DNA of 64,000 bases from Arachis hypogaea. Its lineage: Eukaryota; Streptophyta; Magnoliopsida; Fabales; Fabaceae. The position numbers and the translations under genes were made by a program. This document shows, piece by piece, positions 54,734-64,000 of this stretch. Where the stretch lies: contig NC_092051.1 of NCBI RefSeq assembly GCF_003086295.3, positions 73,285,772 through 73,349,771 on the forward strand. The letters are read 5' to 3'. Each line of letters opens with the position of its first letter. The first letter of the stretch is position 1. Under the pieces are notes generated by a model. The model had not been told where the DNA came from. It did not search any database and saw nothing but the letters and a program-made list of their open reading frames with translations.

Positions 54734-57510
54734 TTCTACCCTCTAAGCTGTTTGTCACTTCGTTCCACAATTCTGACTGGTAGGGTTTGATATGTCAAGT
54801 CTGCTCACAGCTGTACTGTCTCTGGTTGTAAAACATGGCTTTCGTCGGGATTATACTTTTTGAGTTGTGAAACATGAAAAACATCATGAAGGTTTGACAA
54901 ATAAGGAGGGAGAGCTGCTTGGTATGCTACTGGACCGACTCTTTTAAGAATTTGAAAAGGACCTAAGTATCGTGGATTCAATTTCTTAGTCCTAAGAGCT
55001 CTACCTATTCCAGTCGTAGGTGTCACTCTTAAAAAAATATGGTCACCTTCGTTAAATTCTAAGGGCCTACGCCTATTATCTGCGTAGCTCTTTTGTCGAC
55101 TTTGGGCAGTTTGAATCTTCTCTCGAATGTGCTTAATCTGTTCGGTAGTTTCTTGTACCAAGTCTGGCCCCAAAATCCTGCCTTCCTCCTTGTCATACCA
55201 GTATAATGGTGATTGACACTTTCTTCCATAGAGGGCTTCATATGGTGCCATTCTAATACTCTGTTGATAACTGTTGTTATAAGCAAACTCAATCAATGGC
55301 AAGTATTTGTCCCAGTTACCTTGTTGGTCCATTACGCAAGATCTCAACATATCTTCCAAGGTACGAATTGTTCGTTCTGTCTGTCCATCAGTCTGTGGGT
55401 GATATGCTGTACTTAAGTGCAACTTCGTCCCAAAAGCTTTCTGTAGAGCTCCCCAAAATCTAGAAGTAAACCTTGGATCTCTGTCTGACACAATTGATGA
55501 AGGTATTCCATGCAATCGTATTATCTCCTGAATGTATAACCGGGCGAGTTTCTCCAAGCTGTGACCAATTTGAATTGATAGAAAATGCGCTGATTTTGTC
55601 AATCGATCTACAACTATCCAAATTGCATCATGCCCGGCAGAGGTTCTTGGTAACCCAGTAACAAAATCCATCGTAATCTCTTCCCATTTCCATTGCGGTA
55701 TTTCCAATGGTTGCAGGGTTCCAGGTGGTTTTTGATGTTCCACTTTAATCTTCTGGCAAGTGAGACACTTTGAAACATACGTTGCTATATCTTTCTTTAT
55801 TCCCGGCCACCAGAACATCTTCTTCGGATCTTGGTACATTTTAGTCGTTTCGGGATGGATAGAAAATCTGCTTTCATGAGCTTCGGTCAGAATATTCTTT
55901 CTCAAGTCCTCCTGAGCAGGTACACAAATTCTGTTCCTATATCTCCATATTCCCTCTTTATCTTGGAGTACCTCTTCCGGCTGGTCTGCCTTCATCCGTG
56001 TTAACAATGTCAGCATTCCTGAATTCTGGGCTTGAGCTTGCTGAATAGCTATCTTAAAGTCAGATGTTAATTGTAGTCGCGCCATAACAACTCCTCTTGA
56101 TGTCTCTCTCATTCCTAATTTTAAGTTTTCAAAGGCTGAGATCATTTCTTCTTCCTTGATCATCATCCAAGATATACCCAAACTCTTCCGACTCAAAGCA
56201 TCTGCGACTACATTTGCCTTCCCAGGATGATAGCTCAACTTAAAATCATAATCTTTTAAGAATTCCATCGATCGCCTCTGCCTCATATTAAGGTCTTTCT
56301 GATCAAAGATATACTTCAAACTCTTATGATCAGAGAAGACTTCAAATTGGGCTCCGTACAAATAGTGCCTCAAAATCTTAAGTGCAAAGACCACTACTGC
56401 TAATTCCAAATCATGTGTCGGATAGTTCCTTTCGTAAGGTCTTAGTTGTCTCTAAGCATAAGCTACCACATTCCTATGCTGCATCAATACACATCCAAGT
56501 CCCTTAGAAGAAGCATCACAATACACCTCAAAAGGTTCCTGTGGGTCTGGTAACACCAAAACTGGCGCCGTCGTTAACTTTTCCTTTAAAGTTTCAAAGC
56601 TTTCTTCACACTTCTCTGTCCACTAAAACGGAACTTCCTTCTTAGTAAGGCGAGTCAAAGGTAAAGCTATCTGTGAAAAACTCTTGATAAATCGCCGATA
56701 GTATCCTGCTAACCCCAAGAAACTACGAACTTCTGTAACTATCTTGGAGTGCTTCCATTGTACTACGGCCTCTATCTTTAAAGGATCTACAGTTATTCCA
56801 TCTCGTGTGATCACATGTCCCAAGAATGCCACTTCTGTCGCCCAAAATTCACATTTTGACAACTTCGCATATAGCTTCCGTGCTCTTAATATTTGCAACA
56901 CAATCCTCAAATGCTTTCCATGTTCTTCTTCTGTCTTGGAATAGATGAGGATATCATCTATAAAGACTACCACAAACTGATCTAGATACGGACGAAAAAT
57001 GCGATTCATATAATCCATGAATACAGCAGGAGCATTAGTCAGTCCAAAGGACATAACCGCATATTCATAATGACCGTACCTAGTTCGAAAGGCAGTCTTA
57101 GGTATATCTAATTCCTTCACCCAGATTTGATGGTAACCTGACCACAAATCAATCTTCGAGAATACTGTCGTACCTCTCAGCTGGTCCATCAGATCATCTA
57201 TCCTTGGGAGTGGATACTTGTTCTTGATTGTGATCTTGTTCAATTGCCGATAATCCACACATAACCTCATTCCACCATCCTTCTTCTTTACTAGTAACAC
57301 TAGAGCTCCCCATGGTGATACACTCGGACGAATAAACTTCTTCCCCAGCAATTTATTCAACTGCTTCTTTAACTCTACTAATTCCAATGGTGACATCTGA
57401 TACGGTGCTATAGAAATCGGTCCGGCTCCAGGAACCAGATCAATACTAAACTCTATCTCTCTCTGAGGTGGAAACTCAGGTATATCATCCGGAAAAACAT
57501 CAGAAACTCC
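54734..57510 (-). pseudogene. RT, RNase H and integrase of C
   Basis: Single frame. RT has [63 protein letters not shown] and catalytic [16 protein letters not shown] codons follow at about 56623 and 56453. RNase H continues ([31 protein letters not shown]). Integrase has [16 protein letters not shown] and KCLTCQKIK, Asp in [15 protein letters not shown], Asp in [15 protein letters not shown], Glu in [16 protein letters not shown], and the GPF/Y part [18 protein letters not shown]. After PETVQL comes TGA (54805), then ADLTYQTLPVRIVERSDKQL and a TAG at the LTR edge. That is where a chromodomain would normally start, so it is missing or cut. Confidence 0.9.
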
Positions 57511-59183
57511 TTCACCACTCGGATTTGCTCCAAGTCTTGTTCATTAGTTTCTGAGCTAGCCAATAGTAGAATGTAACCCTCTAACCCACTATTACTAGAA
57601 ATAACTCTTAGGGAATTCAAATAGAAAGTACAAGACTCAACTGGTTCAGTGTGCATTTCAGATGATGGAAATGTAGCAATTCGTTTAAAACAATCAAGGA
57701 AAACATGATGCTTGGACAACCAATCTAGACCTAAGATAATATCTAAACCACACAAAGGCAAACAAACCAGGTCATGTATAAAAGTCTTAGCCTCAATAAC
57801 AAAAGGCACCTGTTGACATACTTGACTAGTCAAGGCATTTTGAGATGTGGGTGTACGAACAATTAGATTATAATCTAACATGGCGAAATCTAATCCCAAC
57901 TCATGCGCAACAGTCTCAGAAATAAATGAATGTGATGCACCAGAGTCATACAGTACAGTTAAGAATCGAGATTTGACATAACACTGACCTTGAATTAGGG
58001 AGTCTGATTTCATTGCGTCATCAGCAGTCATAGCAAACACACGTCCTTGCTGTCGCGGCCTCTCTATTCCTTGTACTGGCTTCTTCGGACAGTCCTTAGC
58101 CATATGTCCAGGCTGACCACAAGAAAAACAGATAACGCCTGTAAGCTGACAAGGTCTACCTCCATGCTCCTTTCTGCACTGCCTACATACTGGTGGCATC
58201 TGCGCCTGCTGAGGTCGCTTACCCATATCCTGTCTCGTTCTTCCTCCATTCCCTCTTGTAGGACGTGCATGAACATTTCTATTCTGATTGTACCTTCGTG
58301 AAGGCATTGCTCCCTGCTTAAAATTCCTTCCCTGAGGAGCTGTATACCGATTATAATTCTGAAAAGAGGATCCTGGGCGATTCATCCGAGCTGCAGCTAT
58401 CTTCTTAGCACAGTCCTCTACTAGCTGACTCTTATTAACCAACTCCGCAAAATTCCGTATTTCCAATGGAACCACTGAGTTCAACAAATCTTCACGGAGT
58501 CCCCCTTCAAATTTCAAACATTTCCACTCTTCGAAATCTACTGGATTCCCTTGACAAACCTTGAAAAAACGACATAAATCTTCAAACTTCCTTGTATACT
58601 CAGCAACGGACATACTTCCCTGTTTCAACTACATCAACTCTATCTCCTTTGCCTCACGAGTAGCTCTAGGAAAGTACTTCTTATAGAACTCTTCTTTGAA
58701 AACATCCCACAAAATATTACCCTCATCTTGCTGCAGTAAACGTTGAATGCCCTGCCACCAGTGCTGAGCATCCCCTTCCAACATATAAGTAGCAAATTCT
58801 ACATACTGTTCTTCCGGGACATGCTGTGCGCTCAAGGACCTTTCTATGCCTCGGAACCAATTATCAGCTTCAGTTTCTACAGTCGTACCCTTGAACTTCG
58901 ATGGATTAACTTTCAAGAAAGTAGCTAATGTCATAGGCCTATCATGATTCATGTTATCTCCATCACCATTCCCACCATTCTCACCATTACGGTCATTGTT
59001 ACGCTCTCCATTACGTTCCCCCAGAGGGTTAACTGCTCGGGTAGTAGCAGTCGCCGTTTCACGCACAGCCTCAGCCATAGCGTGAATCACAGCAAACAGA
59101 TTATCATCGTTTCGTGGCGGATTGTTAACAGTAGACCATTCCCGATCGCTACGTCTCCGTGGAGGCATCCTGATTCTGTTCAT
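57453..59183 (-). pseudogene. gag and protease of C
   Basis: Starts MNRIRMPPRRRSDREWS; the second Met is also possible. The capsid part includes FLKVNPSKFKGTTVETEADN, FATYMLEGDAQHWW and FYKKYFPRATREAKEIELM. A TAG (about 58626) precedes LKQGSMSVAEYTRKFEDLC. A basic linker leads to one CCHC zinc knuckle (ICFSCGQPGHMAKDCPKK), then retropepsin with VLYDSGASHSFISETVA and CGLDIILGLDWLSKHH. A one-base loss near 57505 shifts the frame before RT: what follows VVKEF is read as LMFFRMI instead of the continuing pol frame. Gag packages RNA and the protease matures the particle in an intact copy. Confidence 0.9.
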
Positions 59184-59366
59184 ACCAAATAATCAATACC
59201 AAGGTGATCAGTCTTAATACCTCAGATTGGGCGTGAACATTATCAGAATGAAAGCATAAAGACATTCATGCAACACATATCACATAGATACCCTATAAGC
59301 ATGAGATACACCACAGAGCATGCAATCAAGCATGATTCAGTCCATTCCCCAGGCTCTAACAGGAAG

Positions 59367-59382
59367 AACCGCTCTGATACCA
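59367..59382 (-). promoter_or_regulatory. Primer binding site (initiator tRNA-Met type), C
   Basis: Minus-strand TGGTATCAGAGCGGTT lies 3 nt after the LTR end. TGGTATCAGAGC is the standard plant initiator-Met site. Confidence 0.9.
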
Positions 59383-59385
59383 AAT

Positions 59386-62300
59386 TGTAACGACCCAACT
59401 TCCAGCATGTCTAGATCATACTAGAAATCGAATGTTACCAACTTGTTTTTCCTTTTTGTATTATTAATTAATAAATATAAGCCTCTACGTTGTTAAAACC
59501 CCGCGAATTTTACAAGTAAATTTTTTTAACAAGAATAATTTAAAGTCGCATACCTTCCATATATCAAGGGATAATTAAACATTCACATACATAAGACAAA
59601 AGATAATAGAATATGGAACAACACACTATAATATACATCATGTTACAAAAGTGGTTCAGTTATATAAGCATAGAGCTATGGTACAGCACCCCTAAGTCAG
59701 TGACTCATATAGTATATACATATATGTACATAAGACGCCCCAGGGCCTGGCCTGACCAAAAGCCCCTAAGCTGGCACCCAGGCTAGCCTAACTCTGATAT
59801 ATGCCTATTCCCTCTAATCATGCTAACAAAAGTGGGGGAGACACTCTAATGTACTGAAGTTAGACTAGGCATCTCAAAATGTCTCCTCAATCCTGGTCTA
59901 GAGTACCTCACAGAAAATCACCGGGCGAATGGTGATGCTCACCTGTTGGCGCCTCGCCTGGCTCATCGTCATCACTGCTAGAGGAGATAACTATGAAGTT
60001 AGGATCTTCCTCTGGATATTCTTCTTCCCCGTCCTCTTCTTCTGCCGGAGTGATAGCAGAGGAACTACTGTTGGCCACAGGAACCATAAAAGGATAGCTA
60101 TCAAACAAAATACAGTCGGGAGAAGGAGGTGGCGCCTCCATGATCTGATCATACTCATGTCCATGCTGCTCATCAAAGACAGGAGGCTCGATCGGCTCAG
60201 GTAAAGGATCAAGCTCGGGTGTAACACAGGAACACCCCACTCATCAAGGACAAAGGGTGCAGGAGGTGCCTCATGGATATGCTGGGCAGGTATAGGCTCA
60301 TCAGGTAGAGGAGGTTCAGCTAGAGGAGGATAGTCAGGTGGAGGTGGCATCTGCTCCTCAGGATGAGGTATTCCAGGTCCGCCGGGGTGTAACCAAGATA
60401 AGGGAAATTCATAGGGTGCATCAGGATTAAAGTATGCTGTCCTAATATGGTACTGGAAAGATCTACCACGAACTACATAATTACGGATACGAGGTACCGC
60501 ACAGTAGATGTAATACTCGCCACGCACCGGGTCCTCGTGGATGTACGGTGGATCAATCTCGTAGAATAGGACTCCCGTGTCCATCTGTAGAGGTGTAAGG
60601 GGTAAGAACTGGGGAGTTCTTAGTAAGGTCGGGGTTTACAGTTAAGTTTGTTTATAATGTCCGTGGTCATAGAAGTATAAATAAATATAGAGTAATATGT
60701 ACATAACAGCAACATAAACTAACACATGAACAAGAGAGAAAATAGGAAGTAAATGCACATTCACACATTAATATGCAATCACACAGTTATGCTCAAACAA
60801 ACAAGGAATAGAACAAGAACACAAGAAGATTAGCAATAAATAATGCACAAACAAGTATGATGCATGTCTGTCCCTACTACAGGTAATGAGCTCATTTGTC
60901 GGTTTCGACACGCACCCGACGCAATCTGACCCTCCAAGTCAGATAAGGCCTTTCCAGAACTTAATCCCAGATTAAGTACCGCATACCCTCTACCAAGTGC
61001 TCTCGACTTGCAGGGCTGGTATTTGCTCAGGTCTCAATATACCGCAGGTATGCAAGTCAGGCCTCTACCAAGCATTCAGCTTGCAGGGCTGGTACTACTC
61101 TACCGCAGCCTGTCTGGGAAGCAACATCACAATACGGGCGTCCCCACACAACATTCACAAGCATTGCCCGAAGGCTCATAATTCGCAGATAACCATACTT
61201 TCCATCATTTAGCAATCATCATAAATCAAGCATTACAACATCACAGAAAGCTCATTTTACAATTCTCTGTTTACTCTGTAAGGTCAGGTACACAGCTATA
61301 TCACTTTTAACTCTTTTTCTTTTTAACTTAAACACAGGTTTCAAAATCTTGTTTCTTTACCTCATATACCTCTATATCTTCTCTTATACCTCTTCTTAGG
61401 TGTTTAGTAAAGGAAATTAGAGAATTCTGGACTCAAATCTGCCTTCCTGAGGCTTTCAGGGAAAACTGTCTTTTTATCAATATTTTATTATTATTAATAA
61501 AATAATATTATTATTAAAATAATATTATTAATAAAATAATATATTTATATTTTATTATTAAAATAATAATATTTTATTTAACTTTCAAAAATTGCATTTG
61601 ACCCCCGAACTTCTTGGAAATTGCACTTTGACCCCTATAACTTTTAATATTTGCACTTTAGCCCCTCAACTTTTGATTAATTAATTTTCAACCCCAAACT
61701 TTTTAATAATTGCATTTTGACCCCAAAACTCCTTGAATACACGTTTTCATGTTTTTCCAAAAACCAGAAACATTTTTTTTCAAAAGTTCATCAGATTTCT
61801 GCTTGATTTTCAGCTAGTTTTTCAATCTTTTCAGAAACCGATTTGAACCCGATTTTTATCAAACCAAAGAGAAAATTTTCAGCCATCAAATACACATCAA
61901 ATAAGCATCAAAAATCATGATTTTTATGGCTGAAATGTCATGTTTTCCAGCAGCACCAACAGCCACTTCAAAACCATCATAAACATGATTTTCAAGCATT
62001 AAACAACAAGTTTCCATGATCAAACCATCACACAAACACCCAAAATCAAATCTCAAGCAACAAGATCTGGTTTAACACTTCAAGAACACAGCCAATCATT
62101 GACTAATTTACCAAACCTTACCACCTTTGCTGCTGTCCGAGATTGCACCAAAAACAAGCTTCCAGAAGCACTTTTACGTCTATTTTAACATCAAAAACAA
62201 CTTTAGAATCTTATGAACCATGAAGGCTGAAGCTTCATGATGATGAAAAGAAGGTTTTCCTCACCTTAAGGTAACTAGAAATCACGTTTTCGTGGAGCTT

Positions 62301-63242
62301 TTGGTGATTGAATAAGAGATCCTAAGAAAGAACATGGAGAAAACATCATTAACATAAGGAACCACCATGGCCGAATCTTCAAGGAGGAGGAGCAGCCTTC
62401 ATACCTTGATTTACTCCATGAAAAGTGACATAGAAATGAAGAGGAGGAAGAGGTGAACACTTTGGTAAGATTAGATTTTTGATAGGGGTTTCGGTTTGAG
62501 AAAGAACGGAGAAAGTAGCTCAGGTGTTCATGGAAACTTCATGGTTTTCTTTCATGGTGTTCTAAGCTTTTCCAAGAACAAAAATGATAGCCAAGCTGTC
62601 CAAGGGAGGCCGTGGCCTTTGGATGATGATTATCCAAAAGTTACTTGTCAAAATATCTCAGGAAAGGATAATTACTAAAGCTAGATGTATTAGAACTTAA
62701 GTAATTACACTACTAATGGATAAACATTAAGTTACTTAGTGTAAATGACACTAGTAACTGGATAATCATAAGAATAAAAGATATATGATGAAGCATTAGC
62801 AGTGCTAAGTTCATCTAAGAATGCCGGTATTATCCGTTACCGGTAGATTTCAAACTCAGTTATTATATTACTAAACATAGATCAACATTAATCACAGTAG
62901 AGAAGATAATAATATAATATTCTGAATAAAATAATAATATATGAATATTATATTAATATAATTTTTCTCTCGAAATTCGTGACCGGCTCGTCACATAGAG
63001 ACTAACCACGGAAATCAGAATTTTGAAATTTGGGCCCGAAGTGGCTCAAAAACGCAACTCTTCACGACGTGCCTACTTAGATTAGGAGAGGTGTCCTGTG
63101 CAATCAAGCTGCTGACTCAGCAGCTTGATGACGCAGCACCTGTGCAGTGGAGGTGCTTATATGCATAGAAATTCCTAAAAATTCTGTAAAAATTCCGTTT
63201 GATCCCGAAAAAGCGTCGTTTCTTCGGGGCTAGGCTGTTAGA
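59386..63242 (-). repeat. C 5' LTR
   Basis: 3857 bp, colinear with the 3' copy. The 225-aa frame is split by a one-base deletion near 60222 (parts 59908-60240 and 60240-60584). The TTTGACCCC repeats are at 61590-61735. Clearly more mismatches separate these two LTRs than the F1 pair. Confidence 0.95.
59908..60584 (-). pseudogene. LTR ORF of C, frameshifted copy
   Basis: The first 120 or so residues match the 3' LTR frame (MDTGVLFYEIDPPYIHEDPV onward). After GVPVL one base is missing and the tail continues in another frame (ELDPLPEPIEPPVFDEQ, ending GEHHHSPGDFL). Several amino-acid changes and few obvious silent ones show no constraint since insertion. Confidence 0.6.
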
Positions 63243-63247
63243 AGTGT

Positions 63248-64000
63248 CACAGATCATCACATTCATCAGGTTAAAGTGCGAATGAATATCTTAAAATAGA
63301 AGCAAGCGTGATAGAATGGAAAACGGTAGTAATTGCATTAATTCATGAAGAATAGCAGAGCTCCTCACCCCCAACAATGGGGTTTAGAAACTCAAGCCAT
63401 AGAAGATACAATATGAAATGTGTAGAATGTCATGAGGTACAAGATGAATTAATAAAAGTAGTTTTTATAGTAAAACTAGTGGCCTAGGGACAGAAAATGA
63501 GTAAGCTAGGGTATTTAATGTAAAAATCCACTTCCGGGGCCCACTTGGTGTGTGATTGGGCTGAGCATTGAAGCTTTCATGTGTAGAGACTTTTATTGGA
63601 GTTAAACGCCAGTTTTTGTGCCAGTTTGGGCGTTTAACTCCAGCTTTTAGCCAGTTCTGGCGTTAAACGCCAGAATTCTTAAGCTGACTTGGAATGCCGG
63701 TTTGGGCCATCAAATCTTGGGCAAAGTATGGAGTATTATATATTGCTGGAAAGCCCAGGATGTCTACTTTCAAACGCAATTGAGAGTGCGCCTATTGGAC
63801 TTCTGTAGCTCCAGAAAATCCACTTCGAGTGCAGGGAGGTCAGAATCCAACAGCATCTGCAGTCCTTTTTCAGCCTCTGAATCAGATTTTTGCTCAGGTC
63901 CCTCAATTTTAGCCAGAAAATACCTGAAATCACAGAAAAACACACAAACTCATAGTAAAGTCCAGAAAAGTGAATTTTAAATAAAAACTGATAAAAATAT
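63248..64000 (-). repeat. X LTR, second part (runs past the window end)
   Basis: It continues the FIDEL-like LTR from the AGTGTCACAG junction, with GGCGTT/AACGCC dyads at 63598-63673. By comparison with F1 and S3, roughly 80-100 bases of U3 are still to come, so whether X is solo or a full element cannot be decided here. Confidence 0.9.

Larger units (their letters stand above)
50875..63242 (-). mobile_element. Element C: chromovirus-like Ty3 retrotransposon with 3.86-kb LTRs, TSD agtgt
   Basis: LTRs 50875-54733 and 59386-63242 have inverted ends TGTAACG and CGTTACA; the outer right end has decayed to GTTAGA. The interior of 4.65 kb codes for gag-protease-RT-RNase H-integrase on the minus strand. 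The duplication agtgt is exact at 50870-50874 and 63243-63247. Primer site (initiator Met), CCHC knuckle and RT text point to the Tekay/Del branch, an inference from motifs. Confidence 0.95.

Overview
The window is plant nuclear heterochromatin, and I see no host gene in it. Every coding region belongs to an LTR retrotransposon. The LTR start TGATGAGCGGATAATTTAT, the recurrent TTTAAGTTTGGTGTTG tract and the tRNA-Asp-type primer sites match my memory of peanut (Arachis) elements of the FIDEL/Feral kind, so a legume, most likely Arachis, is my call. No database could be searched.

Layout, with insertion order read from intact target-site duplications (TSDs) where they survive. A (1-6942, minus, coding-poor) interrupts an LTR fragment G2 (6943-8229). 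F2 (about 8230-12431, minus) is one LTR with internal sequence on both sides. G1 (12432-25200, plus) carries in its 5' LTR the complete non-autonomous element T (12455-19103, TSD ggcgt) and the solo LTR S1 (19972-22018, TSD ccagg), followed by a broken gag. G1 is cut by S2 (25201-25755, LTR fragment, minus). Next comes P (25756-31561, plus, gag-protease-start of RT). P is interrupted by H1 (31562 to beyond 50169, minus). H1 carries the solo LTR S3 (31901-33594, TSD ctaga), the complete FIDEL-like element F1 (37698-48460, TSD ccagc) and the LTR of X (50170 to past the window end). X is interrupted by C (50875-63242, TSD agtgt), a chromovirus-like Ty3 element with LTRs of about 3.86 kb. The nest G1 > S2 > P > H1 > X > C is six deep.

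Gene content. H1 has RT, RNase H and integrase in one frame with nonsense codons. C has gag, protease, RT, RNase H and integrase, also broken. P has a broken gag, a readable protease and part of RT. F1 has gag-protease with one stop, an intact 383-aa ORF of the putative plant transposon protein type, and no RT or integrase. T and A have only gag-like or unassigned ORFs and must have used proteins supplied by others.

The most interesting signals are non-coding. Elements with quite different LTRs share RNA-level modules that keep their shape while their bases change: (1) a U5 block with a segment complementary to the T-arm of tRNA-Asp, the presumed primer, followed by two stem-loops; (2) a two-hairpin module 10-18 nt after the last stop codon of the gag/pol block in A, T, F1 and H1; (3) a hairpin with a GGGA/AGGA-type loop directly before the polypurine-like tract, at the LTR border and again internally. 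Each family also has its own array of short perfect palindromes. The order stop, double hairpin, palindrome array, internal hairpin-tract is the same in A, H1 and F1.
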